DNA from: Sporobolomyces roseus
Taxonomy: Eukaryota > Basidiomycota > Microbotryomycetes > Sporidiobolales > Sporidiobolaceae
NCBI GenBank assembly: GCA_016617785.1
Contig: JADILM010000001.1
Span: forward strand, 1,364,001-1,428,000
Direction: 5' to 3'
DNA length: 64,000 bases
Each line of letters begins with the position of its first letter. The stretch's first letter is position 1. The notes under the pieces were generated by a model, which was not told the origin of the DNA, searched no databases, and worked only from the letters and a program-made list of their open reading frames with translations. Shown one piece after another: positions 44,919 to 56,353 of the stretch. The position numbers and the translations under genes are program-made.

Positions 44919-47756
44919 CTACAAAAACTTATTCGCATCTTTCATTCCCGAATCTCTCGTTTGAGGATGCATCAAACTCGTCAACAAAGATCCCCCCGTA
45001 ATAGTATTCGTCGTCACAATCAATAGATCCCGACCTATATCATCCACTCCATCATTAGCTTACGGAATCTGAGAAGAAACGAGGGAGAAAAAGCTTGTAC
45101 CAGGTAATTGTCGATTCAGGAATCTGATAGCAGCGATTTCAGCATACGTGATTCCACCCAAGAAGCACACTAACGTAGTTGGATTCTCCCCTGTCGCTGT
45201 CAAACCCCTCCCTCTCACGCCGAATCAGCTCCGGATATCCATTTCACGAAAGAAAGGCATAGTGTTAAAACTCACCTCTCTTCGAGACATCCTCTTTAAT
45301 CTGCCACTCATCAAACCCATCCCCTCCACCCGGTAAACTCTTGACGACTTCTTCCAACCCATTCCACGCGTTCAAACTCCCCGCTCCTCCTCCCCCATTC
45401 CCTCCATTCCCAATTTTACCTCCTCCCGCCGCACCCCCCACCGCGCACTGAACTAACCTCACACTCAATGGTGCGTACCCTGAGAATACGTAGCTGATAT
45501 CGGTAGGTGATTGTTCGTCTATATCGTCTACTATTAACCGGAGGGGTTTACGAGCGAGGACGAATGGAGGTTTTGGGGTTGATCGAGAGGAGGGAGTTGG
45601 AGGGCGAGACAAGAGGGAGAGGTTCGATAAAGAGATCAAGAGTGATAAATGATCATAACCATATGTCTACACATTGTAAAATCAAGTCAGCGTTGGAGAA
45701 AAAAGAGAGGGAGGTGAGTAAAAAATAAAGAGAGAGCTGTTTAAGGTCGTACTTGTAGGATTTCCCTCTTGAATTCTTCGAGTAATTTAGGTTTCAATCC
45801 ACCCGAGATCATACTGTACAAACACAACAATCTCAAAACGGTTCGTAACGGTGCTTCTTGATTGATTAGATCTCGGATTGATTGTTCTTGTGAAGAGAGT
45901 TCGACCCCTGCAACTAGATCTATGAGAGAGAGAGAGAGAGGAAAGGGATTGACTTCAGTGAGAGGAGTGAGGGAGGAGGAGAAGGAGAGAGAGAGCTTTA
46001 CTTTGTTGGATTTCTAAAGCCGTGTTGAATTCTTCCGTTCCAGTGACAGCCATGATTTGTTCTGTCAAACTCGTATCTGCTCGCGCATGCACAAAAACCA
46101 TTGATCAGCACTCTCTTCAATACTGTCCCTCAGGTCATTCAAAGCCTCGAATCACAAAAAGGTTCTCATCTCGACTCTTTGTCCCCAATCGCTATCCTCC
46201 CCCCGAGAACAGTATGAAAAGGAGTTGAAATGTACTCACGTAATCTCAAATTCATATGTTCATTCTGTAAACCCCCTAATTGTCCCACGAACGCCCTCAA
46301 TTCCTGAGGAGTTTTCGCCAAATGTCTCTTCTCATAATCCTCATTCAACCGTCTCGCCGTCCTATTCAACACTGATCCAACTACCGCAAAATTCTCATCT
46401 CTCAATTGAGAGAACAAAAAGTCGGACGAAGGGGAGAGGAGATGTTTTCGTTTACGAAGGGGAGTCGAAGGGAACGAGGGAGTTTGAGGAGTCGAAGTAG
46501 AGGCTGCTGGAGGTGGGTTCAAGAGCGCTGGATCAACTTCGACGTGTGCTAGAGAGAAAAGTATAGGAGGAGGGAGAAGTTTTAAATGAGAAGGGATCAA
46601 ACAGAGGGAAGATGAGGGAAGAGTAGCGTTACAGTTCTTGATCCCTACCATTTCATCCACCAATCCTTGATAAGTCAATTGAGTGCATAATGCAGAGATC
46701 ATATCTACTTGACGATCTAGTACTATCATTGAATCGACTGTCCCATTCGCTAGGGGGATCGAACTGGATGGTGTTGGATTCGAGGATGATGAAGAAGATG
46801 TAGAAGAAGAGGAGGGAGAGGGATGAGTTGATTGTTCTCGATGAAGGCGTTTCATCAAATCTACTAATCGCTGTAGGGAAAAGAAAGAAGAGTCAGCGAA
46901 CAGAGCGAGTAGAAGAGGAGTGAAAAAGCGAAAGGCGTACTCGTGAGGAAGTACCTTTTCCTATTAATCGAGGAATCGTTCCGAACGCTCTTTGTAAAGT
47001 CATCAATGCTTTCGCCATATCATATATTGGTTCGATATCGTTATCCTGTACTCACTCACTCACTCCCTCCTTTGTCAGTTTTTCACTTTGATCGCTAATA
47101 CAAGGAAGATAAAAGTCTTTCGTTTTGGGAACTTACGAGCATGATGTTTTTATAAACGTCTTCATACTCCAAACTCAATACGTCCTTGTCGATCGGGATC
47201 AGACCCAACATGAAATCTTGTATTTCTATCGAACCGAGTACTCCCATGTCCTCCAAGATTGACGTACAAAGCTTTGTCATTCTCGGTACTACGAATAAAT
47301 GATAGACGTGATTGTTGGGTGATGGAGTAGACTTTATTTGTTCTAATCCATTCTCTCAACTCGAGTGAGTTTGAAAAGTTGCGAAAAAGTGGGGGAGAAA
47401 AGGAAGAGGGACTGACCAGCTAAGATTTTCATGTATTTAACTTGTGGTCTACACAAGTAAACTACGTTACGTTCTGCTTGATTCAAAGGACCAGGTTCCA
47501 ACCAAAACATCTTTGTCACTGCATGATTATTCTATTGCTCTCTCTCTGATCAGCTCTGACTCTGGGGCGAGAGAGAGAGAGAGAGTTGAAGGAGTGTGTG
47601 AAAGCGTACCTTGAGTAAACCAACTTCAGTGACTAGACCTAAGGGACCTGCGAGTGAAGGAGTTAGGATGAGAGTTTTCGGTCCGACGATCCTGTCTAAT
47701 AACCCTTGCAACGCTGAGGACGCTACTAGTTGGAATAGTTGAGTATCGAGTGTCAT
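44919..47756 (-). CDS. VPS33: Sec1/Munc18-family vacuolar sorting protein Vps33
   Basis: The N-terminus (SALQGLLDRIVGPKTLILTP), VVYLCRPQVKYMKIL, MVILDRQVDMISALCTQLTYQGL-type segment (SMIVLDRQVDMISALCTQLT) and the C-terminal TLVCFLGGITYAEIAAIRFL are diagnostic of Vps33, the SM subunit of the HOPS and CORVET tethering complexes at vacuole and late endosome. About ten introns interrupt the frame. Low-complexity inserts occur at two loops: a Ser/Thr/Pro run before the LDRQVD segment and a Gly-rich run (about 45,370-45,460). The protein ends GMKDANKFL. Start ATG at 47756; stop TAG at 44919-44921. VAM7, the SNARE that HOPS binds, is 7 kb away, but there is no operon-like link. Confidence 0.92.
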
Positions 47757-48658
47757 TACTGGAGTGTGCTAGAGTGAACTGAGGGAGAGGACAGAGAGGG
47801 CCCGTGTCGCTCACTCAACCCAAAGAGAAAGAGGGGAATAGTTGGATCTCGATGGGAGTGGCCGTGGGTGATTGTGTTGAGCGTGTCTGATAGTACAGGG
47901 TGGGTCTCGAGTGGTCTGACTGTGATTGATTCTGAGCGAGTTGAAGGGAGAAAGGACAACCTTTCGATCGATCATTTTCTAGCTTGTACCTTCAACCTCA
48001 ACTACTCAGATCGACTCTCCAACTCTCCACACCTCTCCAGACTACACCCGAACAGTTCAGCAATCGAGCAACACAAAGTTGGAAGCAGTTTCGAATTAAT
48101 TTTGACTCCAGTCGGCAAACAACTCGACACAACTCGACACTCGCTTACACCCTCTCTCTGAACGACAAGGATGACCTGCTAGATATACACACAACAACAA
48201 CTAGTCAACCCAACCAGAGCGACCTCTCTATCCTCCCTCTTCGCTCTTCTCGCTTTTACCCGTCTTACCTCCACTCTCCTCTTACTCTCACACGCTACAC
48301 CTTTCTACTACAGTCAGAGAGCACTTGAATCGAAGTGGCTACGGATGAAGTCATTCGTAGTAACAATAGATGTGAGTTAACACTTGATTTCAAACACACT
48401 TTCAAATCCATCTTGAAAGTCACAGAGGGAGACACAAGGAGGACAGAGGAAACGGAATCAGGCATACTATCAACGCGTAGTACAACCATGCAAGAAAAGG
48501 AAGCTAGAGGAAAGAAACCGTTGGAGTTAGAGTGTTTTCGCAACACTTTTCAATATCCCTCGGCACTTCTCACTCCCTCCCACTGCTCACAACCGGCTAC
48601 CGCCACCTCGATCAAACCCATGTAAACCTACAACTGACTCGTACTTTAAACCTTTCAG
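47757..48658. other. divergent promoter / leader region
   Basis: It lies between VPS33 and the double GATA gene. The latter probably has a leader exon here: bases before 48658 show possible donor sites (AT-GTGAGT at 48370; CAT-GTAAAC at 48620) and an acceptor at 48656-48658, but the true first ATG could not be fixed. No other gene was seen. Confidence 0.45.
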
Positions 48659-51600
48659 TCATCCTCGTTCGATCTCCACAAACAGTCCCCGCCGCTCTCT
48701 CTCGAACAACAAGAACAAGATCAACTAAACCTCAAACGACTGTGGACCGCTTTCAATAGTAAAGCACACAAACTATTACAACAGGTAAACCTCATCCACT
48801 CCTACTGATCAATTCACATCGAAATTGACTCGATCTTTCACTCCACTCCCTCTCTCTTCCCGCCTCGGCTCATCCCAAATCCCCACAATCCTGCAACCTT
48901 TTTTCTCTCCTTCTCTCTGTCTCTCTTATTCAAATTCACCCGCACTGATAGGGTACTAGGATCGACAATTTGTTTTGGAGACGTTGGCACCTCGAACAGA
49001 AAGTATCGAAAGAGACACGAGAAAAGGAAATGAATTCACATCATCATGTTCAGTACCCTTCTCCGAGTCATTACGGTCACTCGCACTCGCACTCTTCGAA
49101 TGGGATCCAACAGAATGGAGCGGGAATGTCACATTACGAGAGGTTGAACGAGGCGGGGAGACAAGCGACGAGGGATTTGGAAGCTTTCTTGAGTAACACT
49201 TTACAAGCTGCTCAAGTACGTTCTTTTTGGCTCTCTTTCTTCATCCTAGATCTCGTGAACTCACTCTGTTTTGTAACAGCCTCCGACTATACCGAATCCA
49301 CCGACCTTTCCTCCAGTTCCTCCATCACCTTATTCTCAACTTCAACAAAACTTAACCCACGCTTCTCCTTCAGTTCCTCACGCTCAATACCCATCTCCCG
49401 CTCCACCACAACCTCCACAGCATATCATTGCACCCCAACCTCATCGACCCCTTCAGCAACAATACGCCCCTTCACCTGAATGGGCATACAACGCACTTCC
49501 TCCTCCTCCTTCGATGACTTCCCAACCTCCTTCTATGCCACCCGTTTCTAGTTCCCAAAGTCGAATCATCGCTACCCCTTCTTGGACCGCTTTGATCTCC
49601 GATTCACTGCCTCACCCTTCCGTGACTGCTTCCACTATCCCTCATCTCTACCCTCAACCGACCGCTCCTCCTCCTCAACAACAACAGCCTTACCCCTACC
49701 CTCCGACTTACCCCCATCAACCACAACACAATCCCTATTCTTACGTTACCCCGTCACTCGCTCATCCTCAACCAATGCATCCCGCTTCCTTCACTTTACC
49801 ACCCTCGGCAACCCTCTTCTCGGATGTGACTTCGGCTTTATCCTCAGCACCCCATTCGACGGCTCCACCAGCTTTCTACTCGTCTTATGGAGTGTACCAA
49901 CCGATTCATACTCCTTACCCAAGATTCCTTACCCCTTCTCCCGAACCCTCAATCTTGGGTGAACTCGATTTGGATGGATTAGGTAGTACGAGTGGAGTAG
50001 CGGATTATGAGAGTGTTATTGGAGGTGGAGGTGGAGGTGGAAGTGTATTGAATGGAATTCAGGAGGAGGGAGTAGGAGGGGATGAAGAGATGATGGATTC
50101 AGTTTGGTCTGAATTCTCTCCTACGATCGAATCAAATCATCCTCAACCTTGTTCACTACCCAACTCGGTCACTTCGAACCATTCAGTAGGGACAGAGGAT
50201 AAGAGGGATCCATTTGAAGGGATGAGTTTGGCTCAGATTAGGAGTAGGGCGAATTCTTTAGAAGCGGTCGATAGGGATGAGAGGAGGTATGAGAGTTTTG
50301 GAAGGGACAGTGGGTTGAACGCGAGTGATCGGGCCGCGTTCGAGGTGATGGATCAAAGGAATGGTGGAGTCAAGGGAAAGAGTAAGAGGAAGAATTCAAC
50401 CGATTCGAATAATGGAGGAGGAGGCCTCAATGGGAAGAAAACGAACCTGAATGGAACTTCTCCTTACACTCACGATTCCCAACCATTACACCTCGATTCA
50501 ACAACTTCACCTACTTTGTCCTCTACGGCAGATGAATCTTCACCACCCGAAGGAGGAGGACTTGGACAGAAATCATCAATGTCAGGGAATTCGTCGTTAT
50601 TGGGGAAAAAGAATCGAAATCCTCACGCAACTCAATTACCGGGGAACGGTCAGAGGAAATTACCGAAAGAGGAAGCGGGAGAAGGACATCAAGGACCGAT
50701 TTGTTCTCATTGTGCGAGTATTACGACTCCTTTATGGAGGAGAGGTCCCGATGATGAATTACTATGTAATGCGTACGTTTTCTCTTCCTCTCCCTCTCGC
50801 GATAGATCCGAGCTTGTGACTAACGAGGTGGTGTGATGCGTGTGAGATGTAGGTGTGGACTCTACCTCAAATTACATTCGAAACCTCGACCTAAAACGTT
50901 TGGGAAAGGAGCTGCTGGAACGAAGAGGAGTATGAACGGGGCAGCGGCGAAAGCTGCTGCGAGTGGAGTACCACCCGTGTGTAGTAATTGCGCGTGTACG
51001 AGTACACCGATGTGGAGAGTGTTGGAAGGGAAATTGAGTTGTAACGCTTGTTCTCTCTACTGTACGTCCTCTCTCCTCTCTCTCTCGTTCTTCTCAAAGA
51101 GGCTACGAGACTGACGTCGATCGTGATTTACTAGTCAAACTACATAAGGTACCGAGACCTGCTTCGTTAGCTCAGAAACGAGCGGCAGCAGCGGCGGCGA
51201 AAGTAAATCTCGCTGCTGCAGCTTCTTCGGATGGGAATCCACCTTCGACTACTTCTTCCCCTGGTGATCGACCAGCTACTCTCGAACCTCCCGACTCGCA
51301 ACCTCCAACAACATCGACATCTTCAACAATCAACGCAGGAGAAGCTCAACTGACGAGTCCGTCAACTTGCTCAAACGCACCTTTACAACCCGCAGTCATG
51401 CCACCACCTCACGCTCGTACTCAAAGTCATGGAATGATGTTACCTCCTTCCCTTCCCCCACCGAGTTCTCACATTCCACAAAATTGGCCTCGCACAGCAA
51501 CGACTTCTCCGTACCTCGAAGCTTCTCTCAATTTATCGAGCGAACCAAACCCTTTCGCGCAAACATCGTGGGGTGCATTGGCTTATCAGTTAGTATCGGC

Positions 51601-51706
51601 TGCTGCGGAGGAAGAAGCGGGTCAAGGAGATCCAGGAGGAACAACAGGAGGAGGAGGTGGCTTGAATCTCAGTGAAACAAACGGGGATGCGACGTCTTCT
51701 CGATGA
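48659..51706 (+). CDS. double GATA-finger transcription factor with AreA-type N-terminal motif
   Basis: Exons 48659-48784, 48952-49215, 49280-50772, 50853-51061 and 51135-51706 join in frame. The 5' end is incomplete: an upstream start exon was not found. The first exons carry RLWTAFNSKAHKLLQQ followed by GTRIDNLFWRRWH, matching the AreA/NUT1 N-terminal motif (DUF1752). A long Pro/Gln/Ser region follows. Finger 1 is CSHC, 17 residues with TPLWRRGP, then CNACGLYLKLHSKPRP; finger 2 is CSNC, only 16 residues with TPMWRVLE, then CNACSLYFKLHKVPRP, where the usual Gly after CNAC is Ser. They are about 36 residues apart. The N-terminal motif suggests a nitrogen-type regulator; the two fingers recall iron (SreA/Urbs1) regulators, but the inter-finger Cys motif of those is absent. 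Stop TGA at 51704. Confidence 0.83.
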
Positions 51707-52399
51707 TTTGAAACCTTTTTCTCCTCTGTCTCTTCTCACCTCGTCTTGCTTTGTTTCGCAGCTTTTTCTCTTTGTTCATGTTTTGTTTGAACCCCTCTCG
51801 CATTTTTACTCTTCTTGTTGTACTTTTCTACCCCTCGCTCCTCTCATCTCTCTTGTCGAATCTCTTGTGTATCTACTCTGGCATTTCACTCCGCCTCTTC
51901 TTCTTCTTCTTCTCTTCTTCGGTGGTGTCGTTTCGTGGAACGGTGTTTCGTCGCTCGTGAGCGACTTTCCTCATTCTCTCGTGAAATGTTCTTTTGCGAC
52001 TGATCCCTTTGAATCGGATTTCTTCTTCGTCGTTTCCTGCTCGTCTCTGCTCTCTGCTGATTGCACTGCGTCGAGTGGATCTCCGTGAGGTGATTGCAAC
52101 GAAGAAAGGACGTCGGAAGCGTTGCGAAAAATAGAGTGCTGAATTCATGTTTCACTCCTTGCGTTCGATACCTTCCTCTTTCCGCAAAAGAAGGAAGTGG
52201 TTCTCGGTTGACGTGGTGTTGCCGAATAGACCTTTTTGTCTTTTCAAGCTTCTCTCCGTGTCTCATGCATGGAAGTCCGAAACATCCGCAAATCCATCCC
52301 CATCTTTGAATCACACTTTTTTCTCAACTCATTGTTGCACTCCTCACTCTGCTTACTACACCTCGACCTTAACTCTCGTCTTGATACGAACCCGGAAGG
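51707..52399. other. intergenic, pyrimidine-rich
   Basis: It holds the 3' region of the GATA gene and the promoter of the thioesterase-like gene. A TTCTTC-type tract occupies about 51895-51925. Open frames of up to 142 codons on either strand lack family resemblance and are regarded as chance. Confidence 0.45.
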
Positions 52400-54665
52400 A
52401 TGCCCACCACTCGCACAGTATCTCCGACCGTGAGCTCGACAACCTGGACGACAGACATGCGAGATTCAGTTATCGAACCCTTTGAAACCCCTTTGTCCAA
52501 TTCGAACCTCGCCGATACTTCACCATTGGCACAGCGACGATATGCAGTAACTCCCTCCCACCTTGCACCTTCGACTAGATCAGCGGGAGGAGAAGAACAA
52601 GACGAAATCGCAAGCTTCTCTCATTCACCCGGTTCAGCCGTCCCTCCCTCCCCTTCCGGTCTCTTGCTCTTTCGCCGACGTTCCTCGGCTCTCGTAGATA
52701 GACGAGAGGAATGCTCGACTATCCCTATCCTGTCCTTCGACTCTCCACACGACGTACTCGAATTCTCCTCTCGCCGGTCTAGCGATAGCAGCTCTTCCTC
52801 CGCACTTGACCCATCCTCCTCTGGATCGTCGAATCGTCGGACAAGCTGGTCGAGCGCTCTAGTAGGAGACCGCAGCACAGGTCGACCTTCCTCCTCTTCA
52901 CATTTCCTCCCTCCTCCTTCTTCGGCATCTGCGTTCTTCTCAACATCTCTCGTCGGAACTCGATCGACGCAACTTCTCTCACCCATCGAGGCATCTCCAC
53001 TGATTTCCTCTTCTCTCGACTCAACCCCTCGCACTACCCCAGACTCATCAATTGAGCTTTTGCACACCCCTCGATTCTCTTCATCTTCCTCTTTCGGCGA
53101 ATCTCCTTATCCTTCCCACGACTCGTTCAAAGACTCCTCCGTCCGTCGACGATCCTACTCGGCCATCACTGTCAACTCGGCGAGACTACCTTCTCCAGCA
53201 CATCCCAATTCTCCCTCCCTCGGATCTTCTCCCGTCCTCAGCTCAACAAGAACAATTCGTCGCAACCTCCGACGTTTCCTCGTTCTAGCTTCAACAATTG
53301 TCATCGTACTCTGTCTCGCAAAGCAGAACAGACTAGCACACCTTCCCTCGTTCACCCAAATCCGCTCGCTCTACTTTGACAACCACATCGAATCAGCTGT
53401 CGACTACGACGTTTACCCTCACTCCGCCATCGAACAGCACGCACAAGCGCGTAATGAGAGTATGATCATACATGAGGAGGAGGATCTGGAAGATGAAGGA
53501 ACTGCATCGGTAGTAGACAAGACAGATTACCCTGTGAGGGAAGAAATCAAGGAGTTCAGAGAGGAGCAGCTATGGATGGCACCTAAGGAGATGCTAGAAA
53601 CTCGAGTCGTCGAACCGAGAGAAGGATTTCAACATGAAAGCACTATCATTATGATTCACGTGAGTTCCTCACTTCTCGGAGAGTCTTTTTTATGCAGCAC
53701 TAACGCAGGTGGAGGACTTAACAGGGACTGAGTCAGAATGTTCAGCAAAACTCGTGGCTTCACCAGCAGTTGGCTAGTCAACTTCCCTCTGCTCGATGGG
53801 TCATGCCGCAAGCGTTCGTTTTCCCCTCCCTCTGCTACGACATTCCACCCGAGCTGACGATTGTTTCTTGAGATAGTCCCAAGCTCCCCATCACGTACCA
53901 CGACAAAGAAGAACGACCTGCTTGGTTCGATATTGCGAAATTCCCTTGGAACGGAATCGAAGAATCAGACGAGGACCACCTTCTTTCGTCGACTCGAGCT
54001 CTCAACCAAATCATACGAGATGAACGAGATTGCTTGATTCATTCGAGAAGGAAGCAACAGAACGACGAATCGCCTCGTCCCGGAACGAACGAGGAGAGAG
54101 AGTGGGCAACGAAACGAATCGTCGTTGGAGGGTTCTCGCAAGGTGGTGTCATGTCGTTATTGGCTGGAATTACCAACGAGGAGAGATTAGGTGGAGTCTT
54201 CGTCGTGAGCGGTATGCTCGCGATGCGTGATCTGTTGCCCGAGGTGAGTTTTCTCCAACGTCGGAACCCTTGAATCACTCGAACTGATCCTGTGCTCGCT
54301 TATTTTTAGCTCGTTCGCGACCTACATCGATCAGATCTACCAATCTGGTGGGGTCATGGAGAAGTTGATCCTTATCTTCTGTAAGCTTTCTCTCCTCTCC
54401 AATCCTCTTTCACATTTTCGTTGTCTTGACGAATTCTACCTTGCTCAGCGTCTCCGATGCTACATCTGCCGTCGAATCACTTCGAAGTCCCACCCCTGGT
54501 CTCGGTCTTTCTCGAGTCACCTACCAGACCTATCCAGGGCTTTCGCACACTTGGATTCACCGAGAAGTTGACGACCTCCTCAAATGGATGACCACCGAGC
54601 TCGAGGTGCCTCTCGTCGCAGAGGTAAAGCCACACAAGATGTCGAAAGTAAGGAGACGAAGGTAG
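52400..54665 (+). CDS. membrane-anchored acyl-protein-thioesterase/lysophospholipase-like hydrolase
   Basis: The C-terminal half is an APT1-type alpha/beta hydrolase: IIMIHGLSQNVQQNSWLH (oxyanion region), RWVMPQAPKLPITYHD, the nucleophile elbow VVGGFSQGGVMSLLAG (Ser), the acid in WWGHGEVDPYL and the His in YPGLSHTWIH. Upstream are about 290 residues of Ser/Thr/Pro-rich disorder and one hydrophobic helix, FLVLASTIVIVLCLA at about residue 297, flanked on its N-side by RRNLRR. This predicts a type II single-pass protein with the hydrolase on the lumenal or extracellular side. Free APT enzymes are cytosolic and remove palmitate from proteins. Several introns join the frame; that after MPQA uses a GTTCGT donor. 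Start ATG at 52400; stop TAG at 54663. A lipid rather than protein substrate is possible given the topology. Confidence 0.85.
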
Positions 54666-55025
54666 CTTGTACAATGAGCGATACAGCTGGACTAGATCGC
54701 AAGAAACGAAACTTTCGAACTGATCAATAACCTGTTGTCTTCATACCTTTTCATGTAGCCATATCCAATGATTCGTCGCTTGTCGTAATACTACCTTGAG
54801 TCTAGCTTGAACCCCGTTGAAGAGAGCGACAGATGTGACTTCGCACCGAGAAAAAACTTCGCAAACGTCCGAAACTGCATCATCTGTTCATGTTCGATTC
54901 CTCACTAGCTGTCGTCTACATAGTCGAAGACAGGAGTTGGGGTTCCACATCACTTGGAAAAACGCACGACACTTTGAAAAGGCTTGCTCGGTTCTCTCGT
55001 TTCCTCCTCTCCCACCTCTCAAGTG
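54666..55025. other. intergenic, upstream of VAM7
   Basis: This stretch is the 3' region of the thioesterase-like gene and the VAM7 promoter. No coding exon was recognised. The VAM7 frame stays open upstream to a TTG at 54984, but the first ATG is at 55026. Confidence 0.45.
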
Positions 55026-56144
55026 ATGCCGCTCGCCGGATCGACCTCTACGCAAGCCATACAATCTATCAGCGTACCTGGATTTGTCAAGCTCGCGTCC
55101 CCTGACCCCCACATTGTCTACACTCTCTCCATCTCTCTCCCTTCTCGCTCTTATTCGATCCAACAACGATACTCTGCCTTCTCGGCACTTCAGCAAACTC
55201 TCACTTCATCATGCGGTCAAGCACCACCTGCACAACTCCCTCCTAAACATTCTTCGAGTTGGCTCAACCCATTCAAGTTAGGAGGCAATTTGACCGATCA
55301 ACAACTCGAGGAGAGAAGGGACGGACTGGAGAGGTGGCTGAGAGCCATATTGGCAGATCGAGATCCGAGATGGAGGAGTAGCAAGTCATTCAAGGAGTTC
55401 CTCGTAGCTCCAGAGGAAACCTCGTCTTCGAAAGAGGCAGGAGGAGACTTCGATCGAGATTGGACTTCAGCGGGATGGACAGAAGAGTACAAAGTACTCG
55501 AGGAATCGGCTCGTCAACTGAGAACATTACTCGACCAGAGAGACGCTCAACTCCTCGCAAACTCGTCTGCCGCTCATGGATCCGCGAAGGATGCGAAACA
55601 AGCTCTCGTCGACATGGTACAACGACTAGGAGGATTAGCGAAAGGGTTGCAAGGGTTGGCGAAGAATGGAATGACGGATGGAGAACTTTCTAGGAGGAGC
55701 GACATGGTTCAGAGAATGCAAGGGGACGTAGAGGATTTGGGTCGGAAAGCAGGGAACGCACCGAGAGTTGGAGCAGGAAGGAACGGAGGTAGGAGGGGAG
55801 AGGAGGAGGTCGAACCGCCGTCAGTCGCTCGACAAGCTTTACTCGGATCATCTTCGAACAAAGCGACGACACGAGTACTCGGAGTAGGAGCGAATGCACC
55901 TGAGACGGCGGAAACTCGACCACTCGACGATCAAGGCATCATGCAACTTCAACAGCAGTACATGGACGATCAAGATTCGAAATTAGAGAGCTTGACGGCG
56001 GCACTTCGAAGACAACGACATCTTGGAGAGATGATCAATCAGGAGCTAGCGTTACAAGAGGACGTGATCGATCAGCTGGAAGCAGGGACGGACAAGGTTA
56101 GCGGCAAGATCAAGAGTGCCTCGAAACAGATGAAGCGATTGTAG
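55026..56144 (+). CDS. VAM7: PX-domain Qc-SNARE Vam7
   Basis: A single exon of 372 codons. A PX domain at about residues 12-125 is indicated by YSIQQRYSAFSALQQTL and LERWLRAILADRDPRW, with the Arg of RYSAF the usual PI3P-binding residue. The middle is helical and polar. The C-terminus is a Qc-SNARE coiled coil (QYMDDQDSKLESLTAALRRQ, then LGEMINQELALQEDVIDQLE) ending in KQMKRL. There is no transmembrane anchor. This is the Vam7 layout: PX domain for PI3P on the vacuole, SNARE helix for homotypic fusion with Vam3, Vti1 and Nyv1. HOPS, including Vps33 (encoded at 44919-47756), binds it. Start is the first ATG, at 55026. Confidence 0.92.
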   Translation: MPLAGSTSTQAIQSISVPGFVKLASPDPHIVYTLSISLPSRSYSIQQRYSAFSALQQTLTSSCGQAPPAQLPPKHSSSWLNPFKLGGNLTDQQLEERRDGLERWLRAILADRDPRWRSSKSFKEFLVAPEETSSSKEAGGDFDRDWTSAGWTEEYKVLEESARQLRTLLDQRDAQLLANSSAAHGSAKDAKQALVDMVQRLGGLAKGLQGLAKNGMTDGELSRRSDMVQRMQGDVEDLGRKAGNAPRVGAGRNGGRRGEEEVEPPSVARQALLGSSSNKATTRVLGVGANAPETAETRPLDDQGIMQLQQQYMDDQDSKLESLTAALRRQRHLGEMINQELALQEDVIDQLEAGTDKVSGKIKSASKQMKRL

Positions 56145-56353
56145 AACGTTTTCGTGAACCGATATCTTGTAAGCCCTTCGTTTCCTTTTCAGTCTCTCGC
56201 ACTGACGAGCTGACCTTCGCTTGACCAATAGATCTTGTTTCCTTGTTTGTTGTAGCTCTAGTTGTCAGCTTCCACAATCCTCTTGTACTCTCGCAATCAA
56301 TCACGTGTAGAATATCGATAAATTAAGTGATGTGCCGTTCCTACTCTATTGTG

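Noticed and set aside
48970..49479. Reading frame continuing past 49215 into Ser/Thr-rich sequence
   Set aside because: A GTACGT donor at 49216 and a CAG acceptor at 49277-49279 restore the Pro-rich GATA-factor frame, so the continuation is intron and off-frame exon.
51707..52314. Open frames of about 140 codons on both strands in a pyrimidine-rich stretch
   Set aside because: The composition (TTC/GAA tracts) explains the lack of stops, and no start or family signal is present.
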